A stretch of 64,000 bases of DNA from Limisphaera sp026417315 (GCF_049537125.1 NZ_JBMVQY010000001.1:186001-250000); one strand, 5' to 3'; positions 27,434 through 37,746 are shown, counted from the first letter of the stretch. Notes: a model not told the origin generated them from the letters alone. Translations and numbers: made by a program.

Positions 27434-27985
27434 ATGAGTGACAACGTTAGTTCCGCTCCAGGTTCTTCCGAAGTCCCCAATCAGCCTCCCGCACCAACGT
27501 CGCCCCCGCGTTGGCGAAGGTATTTCCCCAAGGACGCCCCGGACCTGCTGCGCGAGGCCTTCGTGGCCGTCAGCTGCGAGGCACCGGACAACATCCGTCT
27601 CGGCAAGAAAGCCGTATTACTCGGATCTTTCCACTACAGTGCGGGACCGCCCTGGAGCTATGGAGGGGACTTGTACTTTCGCCTCCGCAAATCCTTCCGC
27701 GAATGGGAGCTGGTGATCGTGGACGAATCCGCGGGGTATGACCTCGGCGAGCCGGGCCGGACGCTGCGATGGGTCCTGAGCTCCCTTCCAGCCCGCCTGC
27801 CTCGCCACCAGGCCCTGGCCCTCTTCACGGCCAAGCTTTTGGCGGAGCCCCGGGTCAGCATCGATTATGAAGCCAAATATGCACATTACATCCCAATCGC
27901 CGAGGATTTCTTGCGGCACATGAAAGCCCAGGGATGGAACACGGAGACCTGGGAGCGCGGCGACGAGTCCGACGAAGAGGAATAA
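27434..27985 (+). CDS. Small acidic-tailed protein of unknown function
   Basis: 183 residues, without signal peptide or membrane segment. The N-terminal 28 residues are Ser/Pro-rich. A compact region of mixed hydrophobic and charged residues follows (RYFPKDAPDLLREAFVAVSC, LYFRLRKSFREWELVIVDES, then LRWVLSSLPARLPRHQALAL and YAHYIPIAEDFLRHM), ending in GDESDEEE. It reads as a real protein: codon use matches the neighbours, and AAGGA lies about 11 bases before ATG 27434. I do not recognise the family. It is flanked on both sides by 1.1-kb spacers with no genes, so context gives no clue. Confidence 0.7.
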   Translation: MSDNVSSAPGSSEVPNQPPAPTSPPRWRRYFPKDAPDLLREAFVAVSCEAPDNIRLGKKAVLLGSFHYSAGPPWSYGGDLYFRLRKSFREWELVIVDESAGYDLGEPGRTLRWVLSSLPARLPRHQALALFTAKLLAEPRVSIDYEAKYAHYIPIAEDFLRHMKAQGWNTETWERGDESDEEE

Positions 27986-29116
27986 GCCGGGAAGAGCTGT
28001 TATTCAAACGGATCATCGCTGCGGGGTGTGCACACGTCCTTTGCCCCCATCGAAACGCTCATCTCGCCAACCCGGCCAACGAACCTTTTTCGTGACCTGA
28101 TCCGGGGCACCGCGACAGTCGCACCGATCACCCGGTCCCCGCCCGAAAGCACCTCTGCAAACGAGCGCCATCCACGGGTGCAGTTCGACGCAACGTTTTT
28201 TGTTCGCGAGCCTCCCTAAGAGCCGATACGGCGGCTCTGCCCGGCCCGCGGATATCACTCGCATTGCGTGCTTTTCTGCAAACCGGCGCCGGCGAGCGCC
28301 GTCGTCAGCCATTCGGTGTCCGGTAGCGCACCTTTGCCTGGAAAGTCTTCGGTTTCCACCTCCCCGGCGGCCAGCTCCGCCTCCCATCGTCCTCCCAAGA
28401 ACCGCCGCCGTCATGCAGTGGCGACTCCACAGGTGGACCTTCTGCTGCTTTCCGTCGGAGGCCACGTGATTGAACCTCGTCGCCGCCCGCGCAGGGGTGC
28501 GGGAGCCGGGCTCGGTTGGTTGCATACCTTGCGGCTCTCGGCAATCTGTCCAAGTCGCACCCGAGTCCGTCCGGAATGCCGGCATCAGCGAGGAACTCGC
28601 CTCCGAATTCTCGGACGGCGGAAAAAACCGAATTCCCTGGTTACCCGCAGGGCGACCCTTTCCGACGGCATCTGTGCGCAGGGATGAGCCGGGCCAGATG
28701 TGGTCCCGAGAAAGGGAATCGAGCAGCCGGCCGAAAGGGAACCCCGCGAAAGAGCGCCCGCGAAAGTGCTTTGGAGGTGCAGGAAGCCGGTTTTCGTGAC
28801 AATTGGCATTTCCAGAGTTCGCGAAGGAAGTTTGCAACCGCGGCAGGCCCCGAGCCCGGGCTCGGCCGTTTCCCGGCAGGCGCTCATGCCCCGACGCTTG
28901 TTCTCATCGCGCAAAGAGCCGGCCGGGCGGTCCTCGACCCTCTGGTTCTTTTCCAAACGCCCCACTTAGACCACCGCCGGTTCCGGCGGTCCCCGAACCC
29001 GGCCTTCGAATCTTCATGGGTGCCCGGCGAACTTCATCCTGCTCGCCTCAGTCCAGCCGCTCGTCAGGAACCGCGGGCGGCGCCAAGGCCGGCAACCTCA
29101 CCGAGGGGCGGACGCG
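27986..29116. other. Gene-poor spacer (about 1.1 kb)
   Basis: Open frames exist on both strands (for example minus 28013-28837) but their translations are Arg/Gly/Pro-rich with no known domain. No tRNA, terminator or repeat of the 54-56 kb family was found. The 3' end of the helicase-nuclease gene is at 29117. Confidence 0.4.
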
Positions 29117-32100
29117 TCAATTCCCGACGGGGACGCTCGCGGACGGGCCGGCCGCAGTTTCGCCTCCGCCCAAGAGTTCCACGCTCTTGCCCACGGAGAG
29201 AAAATGCAAACAAAGTCGGCGGACCGGACGCCGATAAATGCGGCTGAGCGCCAGGGCATACAGGCGCAACTGCGGCGCATAAGTCTCCACGCGCCGGTCC
29301 AACTCGGCCTCTTTCAGTTGGTCGGTCTTGAAGTCCACCACCCACACTTGATCCGGCAGGAGCGCGACCAGATCCGCCGCTCCCTGAACCACGACGCGTT
29401 CACCCTCCAAGGTCGGATCCACCGGCTGCCCCACCAGGCGCCGAATCTCGTTGGCCTCCAGGGCGACTGTAAACGCGTGTTCGCGGTGCACGGCGCCGGC
29501 CACGGCGCGCAAACGCCGCCCCAAATCGGACCCCCAAAACCGCACGAGGGCCTCGTAATCCAGGACCGCGACCTCCTCAGCGGTGAGTCGGCCCTGCTGG
29601 ACCAACGTGTTCGCTGCAGCCCGAAAGGACGCGACCCCGGGCTCTGTATCCAGCGGAAACCACCGCAAAAACCGATGGTGCGCCGTGCCCCGTTCCACCG
29701 CCGTCAGGGGCGGCCGGGGAAACCGCCGCTGGGCGGAAGCCCGACCGACATACAACCGCCCCATGGGCTCCTCCTCAACCTGCCTCTGGGCCGCGGTCAC
29801 AGAGGTTTTCGCCGGTACGCGGGTCGCCGACATCCACGCATACGGTTGGCCCAAGAGACGCTCCGCTTCGGCCCCCACCCAGGATTCGATTTCCGGAGTC
29901 ACCTGGAAAGGAGTTTCCTCATTGTTTGGTCCGGCCGCGTGCGCATCCACAGTCTCCCTGGGGCCAGGGCCGGTTTCTTCATGCCATGTCCACTGAAACA
30001 GCCGCGTAGAGCCCGTGAGACGTTCCTCCGCCGATGGCAACCCCAGATCCCGGAGCCGCGGCAAAAGCCAGTCCAAAACACACCGTGCGCTCAGGAGGTC
30101 CATGACGTTGCTGCGCAAAGAGGCTTGTCTTTCCCTCCCCTGAGGGTTCGAGGTTTCCCCGCTGAGGATCAAACGATCTCGGGCACGCGTCAGCGCCACG
30201 TACAAAAGTCTCAACTCTTCGCCCAGCATCTCCCTCGTCTGTCGCTGCCTGGCCAGCCAGTAACTCAGGCTGGGATAGGTGCGGGTGCCGTCCCTCGAAC
30301 GCAATCGAGCCGCCAGGCCGTACTGCTCGTCCAGGATGACATCGCCCTGGAGGTCCTGCTTGTTGAAGGACTTGCCCAGATCGGCCACGACCACGACGGG
30401 AAACTCGAGTCCCTTGCTCTGATGGATGCTCAGGAGCCGAACGGCGTCGACCCCCGGGGTTGACGGCACTTCCGGCTCGATGGCCTCTTCCTGGAAGTCC
30501 TCCATTCGAGCCAGGAAATGATGGAGTCCTTCGCCGCGGGAGCGGTCGTACTGCCGCGCCCATTCCAGACACCACTCCACGTGCTGTCGGGCCAGTCGGC
30601 CGCGGGGCTGGGTGGCGATCCACGCCAAATAACACGTCTCGTTCAGGATCTCCTCCAGACATCGACTTACGGACCCCTGACGGGCCAGCTGACGCCACCG
30701 CTCGTATCGGCGCAGGAAACGCGTCAGCACCAGCCGCGTCGCACGCAGATCCGGGCCCGCCGGATCTTCCTTCCCAGCTGCCGCGAGCCAGCGGTGAAGA
30801 CGCAACCAGACCGGCAAGGATCGGTCCTGACGACAGATCCACGCCAGTTCGTCCAGGGACAGTCCCACCAGCGGCGACCGCAGGACCGCCAACAGGGGCA
30901 GGTCCTGCAGCGGATTATCCAGGATTTGGAGCAGGTGGATCAGGTCCGCCACCTCCCGGGTCTCGAAGAACCCGCGCCGCGCGACCTCCAGGGGCACATG
31001 CATCGCCTCGAAGGCCCGCACATACGCCTCGATCTTCGGCGATGGCGATCGCAACAACACCGCCATGTCCGAGTAACGGACCGGCCGGCGCTCACCGGTT
31101 TGCGGGTCGCGCACCCAGAGTGGTTCCTGGCGCAACTGGCGCAGCCGCCCGGCAAGAAACCTGGCCTCTCGTTCGGCCTTGCTGAACTCCTCGGCCGGCG
31201 CTTCCGCATCCTCCGTCGACACCGCCTCTCCGGCCCCGGTCGCGCCCTTGCGCGGCGGAGTCCACAAATGAATTTCCACAGGCGGATCATTTTGTTCGTC
31301 CGCATGGGGACTCTCCGGAGGCAACGGACTCCGCAACCAGGCTTCGCGCCCATAAGTCACCCCACCCACCTCCGGATGCATCAAAACGGAAAACACCTCG
31401 TTGACGAACTCCAGCAATCCCGCCCGGCTTCTGAAATTCTCCGTCAACTGCACCACATGACTGTCCTCCGCCCGGGCCCACGCTTCCGCATATTGCCGGA
31501 AAATGGCCGGGTCGGCTCGTCGGAACCGGTAGATACTCTGCTTGACGTCGCCCACCAGGAAGCGGTTGGGCGGGTCGGCAGTACGACTGACCGCGCGCAG
31601 GATCAGGTCCTGGGCGGGATTGATGTCCTGGTACTCGTCCACGAAGACCCAGCGGAACCGGTGTTGCAAACGCTCTCCCAGGGGGCGGGGACGCTGGTTG
31701 CGGCGGTCCCAGAGCAACGTCAGCGCCATCTGCTCCAGATCGGCGAAGTCCAGTTCGCCCCGTTGACGCTTGGCGGCGGTATAGGCCTCGTCAAAGCGCC
31801 GGACGAGGTCGAGCAGAGCCGCCATGGGTTTGCGCATTTGCTCCCAGTCCTGCCCCAGCGGATCCGTCCGGGAACCCTCCGGAGAACTTCCGGCAGCTGC
31901 AGGAAGCAGGGAACCCAGAAACTGCAGCTCCTCCAGGCAGCGTCTCAAATCCCCGCCACGGGCATTGGGCGTTGAACGACCTTTCGCAGGCTTCGCCAGA
32001 GCGGCTTGAAAACGGCGGTAGCGGACCGCCCAATCCTCCAGGAACCCGGCCGGTGGTTCCTGCGCCGCAGACCGGTCCAGGAGCTCCCGCCAACACGCGG

Positions 32101-32824
32101 CCCCTGAATCGTCCGGGGATAGCGCCAGAATGCACTCCTTCCAACGCGCCTGCCAGGCACGAAAAGCCTCTTGCAGCCACTCGCGCCAACGTGTGGGGTT
32201 GGAATCCTCCAGGTAGGCTTTCTGGGATTCGAACCAGGCATCCGGGTCTGCCAAACTTTGGCTGTAGGCATGCACGCGAAGCACCTGGTCGCGCAGCCGC
32301 GCTTCATTCGCGTCGAAATACTCCCGAAACACAAAGCGCAGCGCCTCCGCCCGGGGAGAGCTTTCGCTCAAAACCTCTTCCAGGAGCTCATGAAACACTT
32401 CATGGCTTCGTAACGCGGCCTCACCGGCATCCAACACGACCAGCTTCGGATCCAGGTGCAACTCGGCGTAATGCTCGGTGACGAGCCGGTAACAGAAGCT
32501 GTGCAGCGTCCCGATAAACGCGTTGTCGAGCAGGGCCAGCTGCTGGTGCCAGAAGAGGTCCGTTTCCTGCCCCGCCAGGGTCTCCAATCGCTGCCGAATT
32601 CGTTCGCGCAGTTCGGCCGCCGCCGCCTCGGTAAAGGTCACGACCAGCAAGTCGGTCACGCACACCCGCTCCACCCCGGCCGTGAGCCGATCCGAATCCT
32701 CTGGCGGGACCAGCACCCGCAGCACCCGCTCGACCAGGGTTCGGGTTTTGCCGGTGCCCGCCCCGGCCATCACCAGGACGTTGCCCGGAGCTTCGACTGC
32801 CCGCTTTTGTGCTTCGGTCAACAT
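29117..32824 (-). CDS. addA: UvrD-type helicase-nuclease, AddA/RecB-like
   Basis: 1235 residues, the size of AddA. Superfamily 1A helicase motifs are visible: Walker A MAGAGTGKTRT (about 19-29), VVTFTEAAAAELRERI, IGTLHSFCYRL, Walker B VFVDEYQDINPAQ (394-406), GDVKQSIYRFRRADP, LLSIHQSKGLEFPVVVVADL and LLYVALTRARDRL. The C-terminal RecB-type nuclease has the GAADLVALLP segment and VVDFKTD (1162-1168), followed by the QLRLYALALS helix. This enzyme resects double-strand breaks towards Chi-like sites before RecA loading. AddA normally works with AddB, but no addB lies next to it here. A gene for an exported protein ends 42 bases upstream on the same strand. Confidence 0.92.
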   Translation of the reverse strand: MLTEAQKRAVEAPGNVLVMAGAGTGKTRTLVERVLRVLVPPEDSDRLTAGVERVCVTDLLVVTFTEAAAAELRERIRQRLETLAGQETDLFWHQQLALLDNAFIGTLHSFCYRLVTEHYAELHLDPKLVVLDAGEAALRSHEVFHELLEEVLSESSPRAEALRFVFREYFDANEARLRDQVLRVHAYSQSLADPDAWFESQKAYLEDSNPTRWREWLQEAFRAWQARWKECILALSPDDSGAACWRELLDRSAAQEPPAGFLEDWAVRYRRFQAALAKPAKGRSTPNARGGDLRRCLEELQFLGSLLPAAAGSSPEGSRTDPLGQDWEQMRKPMAALLDLVRRFDEAYTAAKRQRGELDFADLEQMALTLLWDRRNQRPRPLGERLQHRFRWVFVDEYQDINPAQDLILRAVSRTADPPNRFLVGDVKQSIYRFRRADPAIFRQYAEAWARAEDSHVVQLTENFRSRAGLLEFVNEVFSVLMHPEVGGVTYGREAWLRSPLPPESPHADEQNDPPVEIHLWTPPRKGATGAGEAVSTEDAEAPAEEFSKAEREARFLAGRLRQLRQEPLWVRDPQTGERRPVRYSDMAVLLRSPSPKIEAYVRAFEAMHVPLEVARRGFFETREVADLIHLLQILDNPLQDLPLLAVLRSPLVGLSLDELAWICRQDRSLPVWLRLHRWLAAAGKEDPAGPDLRATRLVLTRFLRRYERWRQLARQGSVSRCLEEILNETCYLAWIATQPRGRLARQHVEWCLEWARQYDRSRGEGLHHFLARMEDFQEEAIEPEVPSTPGVDAVRLLSIHQSKGLEFPVVVVADLGKSFNKQDLQGDVILDEQYGLAARLRSRDGTRTYPSLSYWLARQRQTREMLGEELRLLYVALTRARDRLILSGETSNPQGRERQASLRSNVMDLLSARCVLDWLLPRLRDLGLPSAEERLTGSTRLFQWTWHEETGPGPRETVDAHAAGPNNEETPFQVTPEIESWVGAEAERLLGQPYAWMSATRVPAKTSVTAAQRQVEEEPMGRLYVGRASAQRRFPRPPLTAVERGTAHHRFLRWFPLDTEPGVASFRAAANTLVQQGRLTAEEVAVLDYEALVRFWGSDLGRRLRAVAGAVHREHAFTVALEANEIRRLVGQPVDPTLEGERVVVQGAADLVALLPDQVWVVDFKTDQLKEAELDRRVETYAPQLRLYALALSRIYRRPVRRLCLHFLSVGKSVELLGGGETAAGPSASVPVGN

Positions 32825-32866
32825 GGCAAGGGAGCCTGCCTGGGAAACCCGCGCGCAGCGGTTCGC

Positions 32867-33982
32867 CTAATCCACCCGTACCCGCCAAAAGCGGGGCGAT
32901 GCGCCGGGACGAATCCGCAGAATCGTTTGGCTCGCGTTGGTAAGAGGCACGGTCAAGACCGGTTGCCAGAACGGGTTCTCGAGGTTGGTGGCCTCGAACA
33001 CCTGACAAAGCCCCAGCCGCGCGCTTTCAACAGCAAGTTCCCATGCATCGCCCTGTTTCCGAATCCACAACCGCACCGGCCCGGGCAACGCCTCCGGATC
33101 CTCGCTCAGATCCGGGATGCCGTCGCCATCCGTATCATTCGGGTCGGCCACCGTCCAGATCCAGGTCAGATAATCCGGTTCGGGCGTGGCCGGTTCCCCG
33201 TCTTCGAAGTCGAAATAGCCCGCGTAGTTGGTGGCCGTGCGAACGTCGCGAACGAGATGGTTCGTGGGATACGGGAGGGGTTGGTCCCATTCGTTCGTCC
33301 AGGCCCCCGGGAGAAGAATCAGTTCGACCGCGGGAGCCTCCGGAGTTCGATGCAACCGCACCGGCCCGGTCCACCGGGCGCCGGGCCGCCCCGCACCGTG
33401 GAGTTCGACATACCCCTCAATTTCGCGGGGACCGTTCGCATAGCTCAGCCTGCCCCGATACTCCAGCAGCTCGAACCTGTGAGTGAAAACCGCCAGAGAC
33501 TGAAACGGGTTGATCTTGAGGTTCAGCACACAGGTTCCGGTGGCATCGCCGGCAGCTCGTGTCCATCGCGCTTCCACGGAACCGGAGCCGAACCCTTGCA
33601 ACTGATAAATTCCACTGCCCTGCCACAGGACCGCGCGGCGGACCTCGAAAAAATCGGGAACACCGTTCCTGTCGTCGTCCTGCAGAGGAATTTCGAGCAA
33701 CAGGTTGCCCCTTACCTCTTCGAACCAGGCCAGGTCGGTAAGCGTCAACAAAGCGCCGTGGGTGTACGGATCCGCGCCCCAGACCGGGAACAGCTCCCCG
33801 TTGATCCGATCGGGCAGCGACGAACAATCCAGAGCGAACAGATCGAAAGGTTCCGTACCACGATTGACACGGATCGACAGGCAGGTGATCTGCGTGTCGG
33901 CCGGGCTCGCGGCCTCGCCGGGTGTTCCCGGGGTCCCCATCCAGCATCCCAACACCACAATCAGGCGAAGCGCCGGGTTCAT
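32867..33982 (-). CDS. Exported protein with Ca-binding-type DxDGDG motif, unknown function
   Basis: 371 residues. The signal peptide is MNPALRLIVVLGCWMG, with probable cleavage near EAA-SPA. The body has a beta-rich appearance with two motifs of the thrombospondin type-3/dockerin-like kind (DDDRNGVPDFFE at about 118 and DPNDTDGDGIPDLSEDPEALP at about 280), which usually bind Ca2+ and occur in surface proteins of Verrucomicrobiota. The C-terminus (VFEATNLENPFWQPVLTVPL, FWRVRVD) resembles the tail modules found in many verrucomicrobial exported proteins. The start is set at the methionine before the signal peptide; a longer frame upstream is not conserved-looking. It may share a transcript with addA, with a 42-base gap. 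Confidence 0.75.
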   Translation of the reverse strand: MNPALRLIVVLGCWMGTPGTPGEAASPADTQITCLSIRVNRGTEPFDLFALDCSSLPDRINGELFPVWGADPYTHGALLTLTDLAWFEEVRGNLLLEIPLQDDDRNGVPDFFEVRRAVLWQGSGIYQLQGFGSGSVEARWTRAAGDATGTCVLNLKINPFQSLAVFTHRFELLEYRGRLSYANGPREIEGYVELHGAGRPGARWTGPVRLHRTPEAPAVELILLPGAWTNEWDQPLPYPTNHLVRDVRTATNYAGYFDFEDGEPATPEPDYLTWIWTVADPNDTDGDGIPDLSEDPEALPGPVRLWIRKQGDAWELAVESARLGLCQVFEATNLENPFWQPVLTVPLTNASQTILRIRPGASPRFWRVRVD

Positions 33983-34931
33983 GAGTGGACCGGACCCTGA
34001 TGCATGCATGCGCCCACGCAAACACCTTCCCCGGAGCGTGTCAAGCGACAGGCCCGGCCAGGGCCGTGGAACCGGCCACCCACCCGCAACTCGCGCAAAC
34101 CTGGTCGTCCACCCCTGCCAGCCCCGGAAACAAACATTGCGGCCCCGGCAACAGAGCCCCTCCGCGAAACCCCGCGTGTTGTGCCGGCTCAGCCCCGTCC
34201 CCAGGCTGTCCCTGCACCAACCCCCGATCCAATTCTTGGCAGTGGCTCGACAAGTGCCGGACCCACCGGTGCGCAACCAGGCCTGCCCACTGGCTCGGAT
34301 CAAGAGCACGGCGCAAGTGACCGTCGCGAGCGGGAGAATTCGCCGAGCAATGCAGGGCGGCTGATGCGATTCCGCGGGACAACACGCTTGCTGATTGTCT
34401 GAACCCGCCGAGCGCCGTGGTGCGGATCCCCCGGCCGGAAGCCGGACTCCAAAGGGTCCTGCTCCGGCCCCCACCTCTCGGCGTTGCGGTCGGTCTCCGG
34501 CAAACCACTCCGGGGCGGGCGGCACCTGGAAATGCAGAGGCGCGAGAACTTCCGATGCTTCACGCCCTCCCAGGATCCTCGCAAGCCCTCGTGTCTTCTT
34601 TGCGTCCCTGCGACAGGAGCATCCCTGAAGTTATGCCGCGGGAACCTCGGCCCTGGCGGGGCGGAACCCCGCTCGATGCAGCAAAGCAAATCAGAAGCAC
34701 TCTACCACCGCAGGATCCCGCAGGGTGGTCCCTCCGCCCCTTCCCTCGCGCAGGGGTTGGGATCGACCCAGCAGCCGTACCTCGACGAGTCCGGCTTGCC
34801 CATCGCCCCTGGCTCCGTTTTCCGATTCCCACCCAACGGCTCCACAAAGGCCGCCACACTGCCTCCCTTTAGCGCCCCCGGGCCACGGGGCCGGCGTTAT
34901 GGGCCCGGCAGGAATCGTGTCCCGCGGAGCT
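33983..34931. other. Gene-poor spacer
   Basis: About 950 bases with only unrecognisable, Arg/Pro-rich open frames. It contains the upstream region of the exported protein gene (minus strand) and the 3' flank of msrA. No RNA gene or terminator was identified. Confidence 0.4.
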
Positions 34932-35573
34932 TCACCGCGACGTGTGACGCTTTTGAAACTTCTCCAGTTTGGGCCGAATCACAAGCTGGCAATACGCCTC
35001 CGTCGGATTCTTGCGAAAGTAATCCTGGTGATAGGCCTCCGCGGGGTAAAACCGATCAAGGGGGACAATCTCCGTGACGATGGGCCGCGAGAAGCGTTTC
35101 GCTGCCCGGGCCTTCGAACGTTCCGCGGCCTGGCGCTGGGACTCGTCCGCGTACAAGATAATCGAGCGATACTGGGGTCCCACGTCGTTCCCCTGCCGAT
35201 TCAGGGTCGTGGGGTCATGCGCTTCCCAGAAGGCCTCCAACAAATCCTCGTAACGAATGCGAGCCGGGTCGTAAACCACCTGAATCACCTCGGCGTGACC
35301 CGTGGTGCCGCTGCAGACCTGTTTATACGTGGGATGGGGGACATGACCGCCGGCATATCCGCTGGTGACGGACAAGACCCCCGGAATCGTTTCAAACAGG
35401 GCCTCCATACACCAGAAGCATCCGCCACCGAAGACCGCCGTGGCCGTGCGCGATGGCGTATTGGTCTGCAGCGATTGTGTCTGGGAGTTCATGGTCCACC
35501 CCATCCATGCGACAAGAAACAGCCCGGCCGGGAACCATCGCCCGGCCATGCCATGGCTCCGTTGGGTCCGCAT
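34932..35573 (-). CDS. msrA: Exported peptide methionine sulfoxide reductase A
   Basis: 213 residues, including an N-terminal extension of about 45 residues with a hydrophobic signal segment (AGRWFPAGLFLVAWMGW). The catalytic signature GGGCFWCMEALFET and the YAGGHVPHPTYKQVCSGTTG, DVGPQYRS and YHQDYF motifs are intact. Near the C-terminus EAYCQLVIRPKLEKF may supply the resolving Cys. It reduces S-methionine sulfoxide in exported or periplasmic proteins. GTG 35582 and ATG 35549 are alternative starts, both keeping the signal segment. It diverges from the lpxC operon over a 774-base spacer. Confidence 0.92.
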   Translation of the reverse strand: MRTQRSHGMAGRWFPAGLFLVAWMGWTMNSQTQSLQTNTPSRTATAVFGGGCFWCMEALFETIPGVLSVTSGYAGGHVPHPTYKQVCSGTTGHAEVIQVVYDPARIRYEDLLEAFWEAHDPTTLNRQGNDVGPQYRSIILYADESQRQAAERSKARAAKRFSRPIVTEIVPLDRFYPAEAYHQDYFRKNPTEAYCQLVIRPKLEKFQKRHTSR

Positions 35574-36347
35574 GACGGACACGAATCTAATTCAAAACGC
35601 TCGTCTCTGCCAGCAGCGGCTCGGAACTCAGCACGACGCGTCTGTTCCCTCGCGCCCGGAACAAATCGGTCAGAGGACGTGTCCCCGAGTCGAACACCGG
35701 ACCTCATCAGGGATTCGGGCAGAAGGAACCCTGCAGCCGGAGGGCGCCGCTCCCGACTTCCCTCGCCCCCGCTGCGTCCGACCGGCGGTCAGCCCCCGCG
35801 CGCGCCACGCCCGAGGGCCCATGGGGCACGTTGAGTTGGACCTCGCCCGGCTTGTCTCGGTTCGGGCCGAAGTGGATGGGGCGCAAGTCCAAGTTGCCCC
35901 GCCGCACGTCTGCTCCGGAATCATCCTTCTTCGCCCCCTGACCGAACCAGCCGGGCCACGGGAACGGCTGTGTTTTTACGCCGAACCCGTCCGAAACGCA
36001 GCAGCAACGAGGCTGAACACATCAAGTCGGGGCGGATCCATGCCAACCCGGGCCGGCGCACGACTGATCTGGGAGGGCTGCTGGCGGGGTCGGTCCTCAA
36101 GCCAGGGTGCGGCCTCGCGCCCGCCGGAGTTGAGCCGCGAGCCCCGGCGGGGGCCGACGGGTTCGCCGGCGCAAGAGATTCCAAGGAAGCGCCTTTCTAC
36201 CGGAACCGTGTTTCCAACCGGTGCAGGCCGCCGGTCCTTGGACGATCTGACCCGGTAACGGTCGCTGCCTGTGGGGTCTCGGAAAAGCCCCGGGGATCGG
36301 ACTGCCGACGACCTCCCGCCTTGCCATGCCCGGGACAGATTGATGTA
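35574..36347. other. Divergent spacer between msrA and lpxC-fabZ
   Basis: About 770 bases. The lpxC frame is open upstream to 35970, but that part is Pro/Arg-rich with no LpxC homology. The spacer should contain the promoters of both flanking units. A minus-strand CTGGCA/TTAGAT pair near 35587-35615 is too weak to call. Confidence 0.4.
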
Positions 36348-37721
36348 ATGCCGGCCGTGGTTCCGCAGCAGACGATCAAGCGTTCCGTCAGCTACTCAGG
36401 CATCGGGCTCCACAGCGGCAATCGCGTCACCATGACGCTGTTGCCCGCACCTCCCGGGCACGGGATTCGTTTTCGTCGGGTGGATCTGGAAGCCCGGCCC
36501 GAAATCGAGGCCCGCGTGGAGAACGTCGTGGACACGCAGCGCTCCACCACGCTCGGCAAGGGGCCCGTCCGGATCCACACGGTGGAGCACGTGTTGGCAG
36601 CCCTGCGGGGATGCGGGGTGGACAACGCCATCGTGGAGCTGGATGCCAATGAACCGCCGATCGCCGACGGCAGCGCCCGAGAGTATTGCAAGTTGATTCA
36701 CAGTGCGGGGTTGCAGCCGCAGGACGCACCGCGGCAACCCTACGCGGTAACCGAGCCCCTGGCCCTGCAACTGGACGATACCATCATGCACCTGGTGCCC
36801 GCCCCCGAGTTCAAAATCTCCTGCACCAGTGCGGATCGCTCCGGCCGATACACCCAGTTCTTTTCCCTGGTCGTCACTCCCGAAAGCTGGGAGCGTGAGT
36901 TGGCACACGCGCGGACGTTCTGCTTTTTCGAGGAAATCGAGTACCTGATCAAGAACGGGTTGATCAAGGGAGGCAGCCTGGAAAATGCGATCGTCATCCG
37001 TGACGATGCCGTGTTGACCACCGAGCCGCTCCGTTATCCGGAAGAATTCGTGCGGCACAAAATGCTGGACATCGTGGGAGATCTGGCCCTGTTCGGCCGG
37101 CCGATCCAGGGGCATCTGGTGGCCGTGCGGCCCAGTCATGCCGCCAACTGCGAGTTGGTCCGACAGCTGGAGATGCGGTGCCGCCGGGCGGGCGGTGCGC
37201 CGCCGTTTGTGCCCTCGGCACCCGCGCCCGCCCCCTCCACGGAGCCGACGCCGCCGCCACCGCCCGCGGCGCACGATCCGGCCCTGGATGGCTGCGTCAT
37301 GGATGTGTCGCAGATCATGGCGCTGATCCCGCACCGGTACCCGTTCCTTCTGGTGGATCGCATCGCCCGGCTGGAACAGGACCGCATCGTGGGCATCAAA
37401 AATGTCACCATCAACGAGCCCTTCTTCCAGGGCCATTTCCCCGGGCACCCGATCTTCCCCGGTGTGCTGCAACTGGAAGCCATCGCCCAGGTGGCGGGCG
37501 TGCTGATGCGCAAGCGTTTTGCCGAAAAGCCGCAAATCGCGTACTTCATGTCGGCCGAAGAAGTGAAGTGGCGCAAGCCGGTGCTGCCGGGCGACACCCT
37601 GGTGATCGAGGTGGACCTTCTGAAAGCGCGGGGCAAGGTGGGCAAAGCGCGCGGGGTTTGCAAGGTGCGGGGCGAGGTGGTGAGCGAGGCGGTGGTGACG
37701 TTCATGCTCATGGACGCCTAG
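36348..37721 (+). CDS. lpxC/fabZ: LpxC-FabZ fusion: UDP-3-O-acyl-GlcNAc deacetylase / 3-hydroxyacyl-ACP dehydratase
   Basis: 457 residues. LpxC (about 8-285) carries the second committed step of lipid A synthesis. It starts TIKRSVSYSGIGLHSGNRVT and has Zn-site elements TVEHVLAALRGCGVDNA and RHKMLDIVGDLALFG, with the catalytic His in VAVRPSHAANCELV. A Pro/Ala-rich linker follows (PSAPAPAPSTEPTPPPPP, about 290-315). FabZ (318-457) has IPHRYPFLLVDRI, catalytic His in GHFPGHPIFPGVLQLEAIAQ, and WRKPVLPGDTL. Such fusions are known from Bacteroidota, Chlorobiota and Verrucomicrobiota and balance lipid A against fatty acid synthesis. ATG 36348 fits the LpxC N-terminus. It is followed 25 bases later by lpxA. 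Confidence 0.95.
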   Translation: MPAVVPQQTIKRSVSYSGIGLHSGNRVTMTLLPAPPGHGIRFRRVDLEARPEIEARVENVVDTQRSTTLGKGPVRIHTVEHVLAALRGCGVDNAIVELDANEPPIADGSAREYCKLIHSAGLQPQDAPRQPYAVTEPLALQLDDTIMHLVPAPEFKISCTSADRSGRYTQFFSLVVTPESWERELAHARTFCFFEEIEYLIKNGLIKGGSLENAIVIRDDAVLTTEPLRYPEEFVRHKMLDIVGDLALFGRPIQGHLVAVRPSHAANCELVRQLEMRCRRAGGAPPFVPSAPAPAPSTEPTPPPPPAAHDPALDGCVMDVSQIMALIPHRYPFLLVDRIARLEQDRIVGIKNVTINEPFFQGHFPGHPIFPGVLQLEAIAQVAGVLMRKRFAEKPQIAYFMSAEEVKWRKPVLPGDTLVIEVDLLKARGKVGKARGVCKVRGEVVSEAVVTFMLMDA

Positions 37722-37746
37722 GCCGGAGCGGGTTCCTGCCACGCAT

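Noticed and set aside
32225..32245. GATTCGAACC-like stretch resembling a tRNA T-arm
   Set aside because: Inside the addA coding sequence, with no acceptor stem or anticodon arm around it; chance match.
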